From contig NZ_FOUX01000005.1 in the NCBI RefSeq assembly GCF_900114995.1, positions 1-64,000 on the forward strand: 64,000 nt of DNA, written 5' to 3'. Below the pieces are notes generated by a model. That model ran no database searches. It was not told where the DNA came from and was given only the letters and a program-made list of their open reading frames with translations. This stretch comes from Chitinophaga sp. YR627 (GTDB lineage: Bacteria; Bacteroidota; Bacteroidia; Chitinophagales; Chitinophagaceae). Both the position numbers and the translations under genes were made by a program. Position 1 is the stretch's first letter, and the number at the start of each line of letters is the position of its first letter. Positions 63,637 to 64,000 of this stretch are shown here, piece after piece.

Positions 63637-64000
63637 CTATTTCTTAGTGTAAGTCAGCTTGTGATTTTCAGTGGAAGAACTAACTTCCGTATCACCCTGT
63701 ATTCCTTTTCTGGTTGATTTTTTTGTAACAGGGTAGTTCTCCGCATCATAAGTATACACGTTAGTGGTAATTTCCTTAGATGTTTCGTATTGGATTGTTT
63801 CCGTCAGAATATTATTGGCTGAGAGCGCAGCAGCTACATCTTCAACATCGATCAGATAAAGCTCCGGCTGTTTTGCTGTGTAGTTCACCTTATCATCATA
63901 CGTCAATACAGCAGTAGTGGTATCTTTTGCTTCAGTACCGTTTGCGAAAGCAATTCTGTGTGTCTTCACAACATTGCCCTTTGCATCCCACTCAAACACA
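63637..64000 (-). CDS. Partial lipoprotein paralogue, cut by window end
   Basis: The last 120 or so codons of a minus-strand gene that continues beyond base 64000. The apparent first codon (GTG at 63997-63999) is an internal Val, because the paralogue at 62569 aligns through it (LFDWNGEGN against VFEWDAKGN), so the start and the signal peptide are outside. The visible part shares KDTTTAVLTYDDKVNY, TAKQP, SANNILT and a terminal HKLTYTKK with the paralogue. Tandem duplication is the simple explanation. Function unknown. Confidence 0.85.
   Translation of the reverse strand, partial: VFEWDAKGNVVKTHRIAFANGTEAKDTTTAVLTYDDKVNYTAKQPELYLIDVEDVAAALSANNILTETIQYETSKEITTNVYTYDAENYPVTKKSTRKGIQGDTEVSSSTENHKLTYTKK

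Noticed and set aside
1..64000. tRNA, rRNA, insertion sequence or prophage
   Set aside because: I found no transposase, integrase or phage structural motif in the translated frames and no tRNA-like cloverleaf or rRNA-like stretch in the gaps; a covariance-model scan would be the decisive test.

Overview
This window is from a Bacteroidota chromosome, most likely a Chitinophagaceae member close to Chitinophaga. The evidence is two SusC/SusD pairs, a FecR/ECF sigma cassette, proteins with type IX secretion C-terminal domains, a GH19 chitinase with carbohydrate-binding modules, many hybrid two-component kinases, and several upstream TAnnTTTG (-7) boxes typical of the phylum. I see no rRNA, tRNA, CRISPR array, transposase or phage gene. 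The genus assignment is inference from gene content.

Layout. 1-599 is non-coding and holds arrays of 11-bp units. 600-9051 is a small polysaccharide utilisation locus: PA14-containing GH31, SusC, SusD and a surface lipoprotein. 9146-12857 carries a small lipoprotein and a secreted GH19 chitinase (minus strand), divergent from an alpha/beta esterase. 12971-15773 is a soluble PAS histidine kinase, a receiver-CRP fusion regulator and a small coiled-coil protein. 15870-17733 is a MauE-like membrane protein, a tiny exported Cys-containing peptide and a membrane-anchored protein. 17724-24190 (minus) is ECF sigma (odd region 4), FecR, STN-SusC and SusD. 24330-28350 (minus) is a CHASE3 hybrid kinase plus a single-domain receiver. 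28435-31513 has a BSP-family metalloprotease, RmuC and an outer-membrane barrel. 31596-35559 (minus) is 4-hydroxyproline epimerase, FAD oxidase and a DUF885 peptidase-like protein. 35786-39397 is a soluble multi-PAS hybrid kinase. 39460-39540 is another 11-bp-unit array. 40286-46846 is an AraC regulator and a complete RND efflux operon. 46907-51662 (minus) has a T9SS-secreted DUF6055 metalloprotease-like protein with a hexapeptide repeat region and a siderophore-type TonB receptor. 51934-56135 is an orphan OmpR-type regulator followed by the three-gene ATP-grasp/alpha-E/transglutaminase cluster. 56136-61147 is an amino acid permease, alpha-ketoglutarate semialdehyde dehydrogenase and DapA-family deaminase, divergent from an AraC regulator. 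61438-64000 has an aldo/keto reductase and two paralogous lipoproteins, the second cut by the window edge.

How the genes fit together. The two separated minus-strand loci at 31.6-35.6 kb and 56.1-59.9 kb together supply every enzyme needed to turn trans-4-hydroxy-L-proline into alpha-ketoglutarate (epimerase, D-hydroxyproline oxidase, deaminase, semialdehyde dehydrogenase), plus a likely permease and regulator. With the secreted proteases, chitinase and glycan-uptake systems this suggests a scavenger of structural biopolymers.

The least understood parts are the ATP-grasp/alpha-E/transglutaminase operon, the MauE/small-peptide cassette, and the 11-bp phased repeat arrays, which recur in similar form about 39 kb apart.
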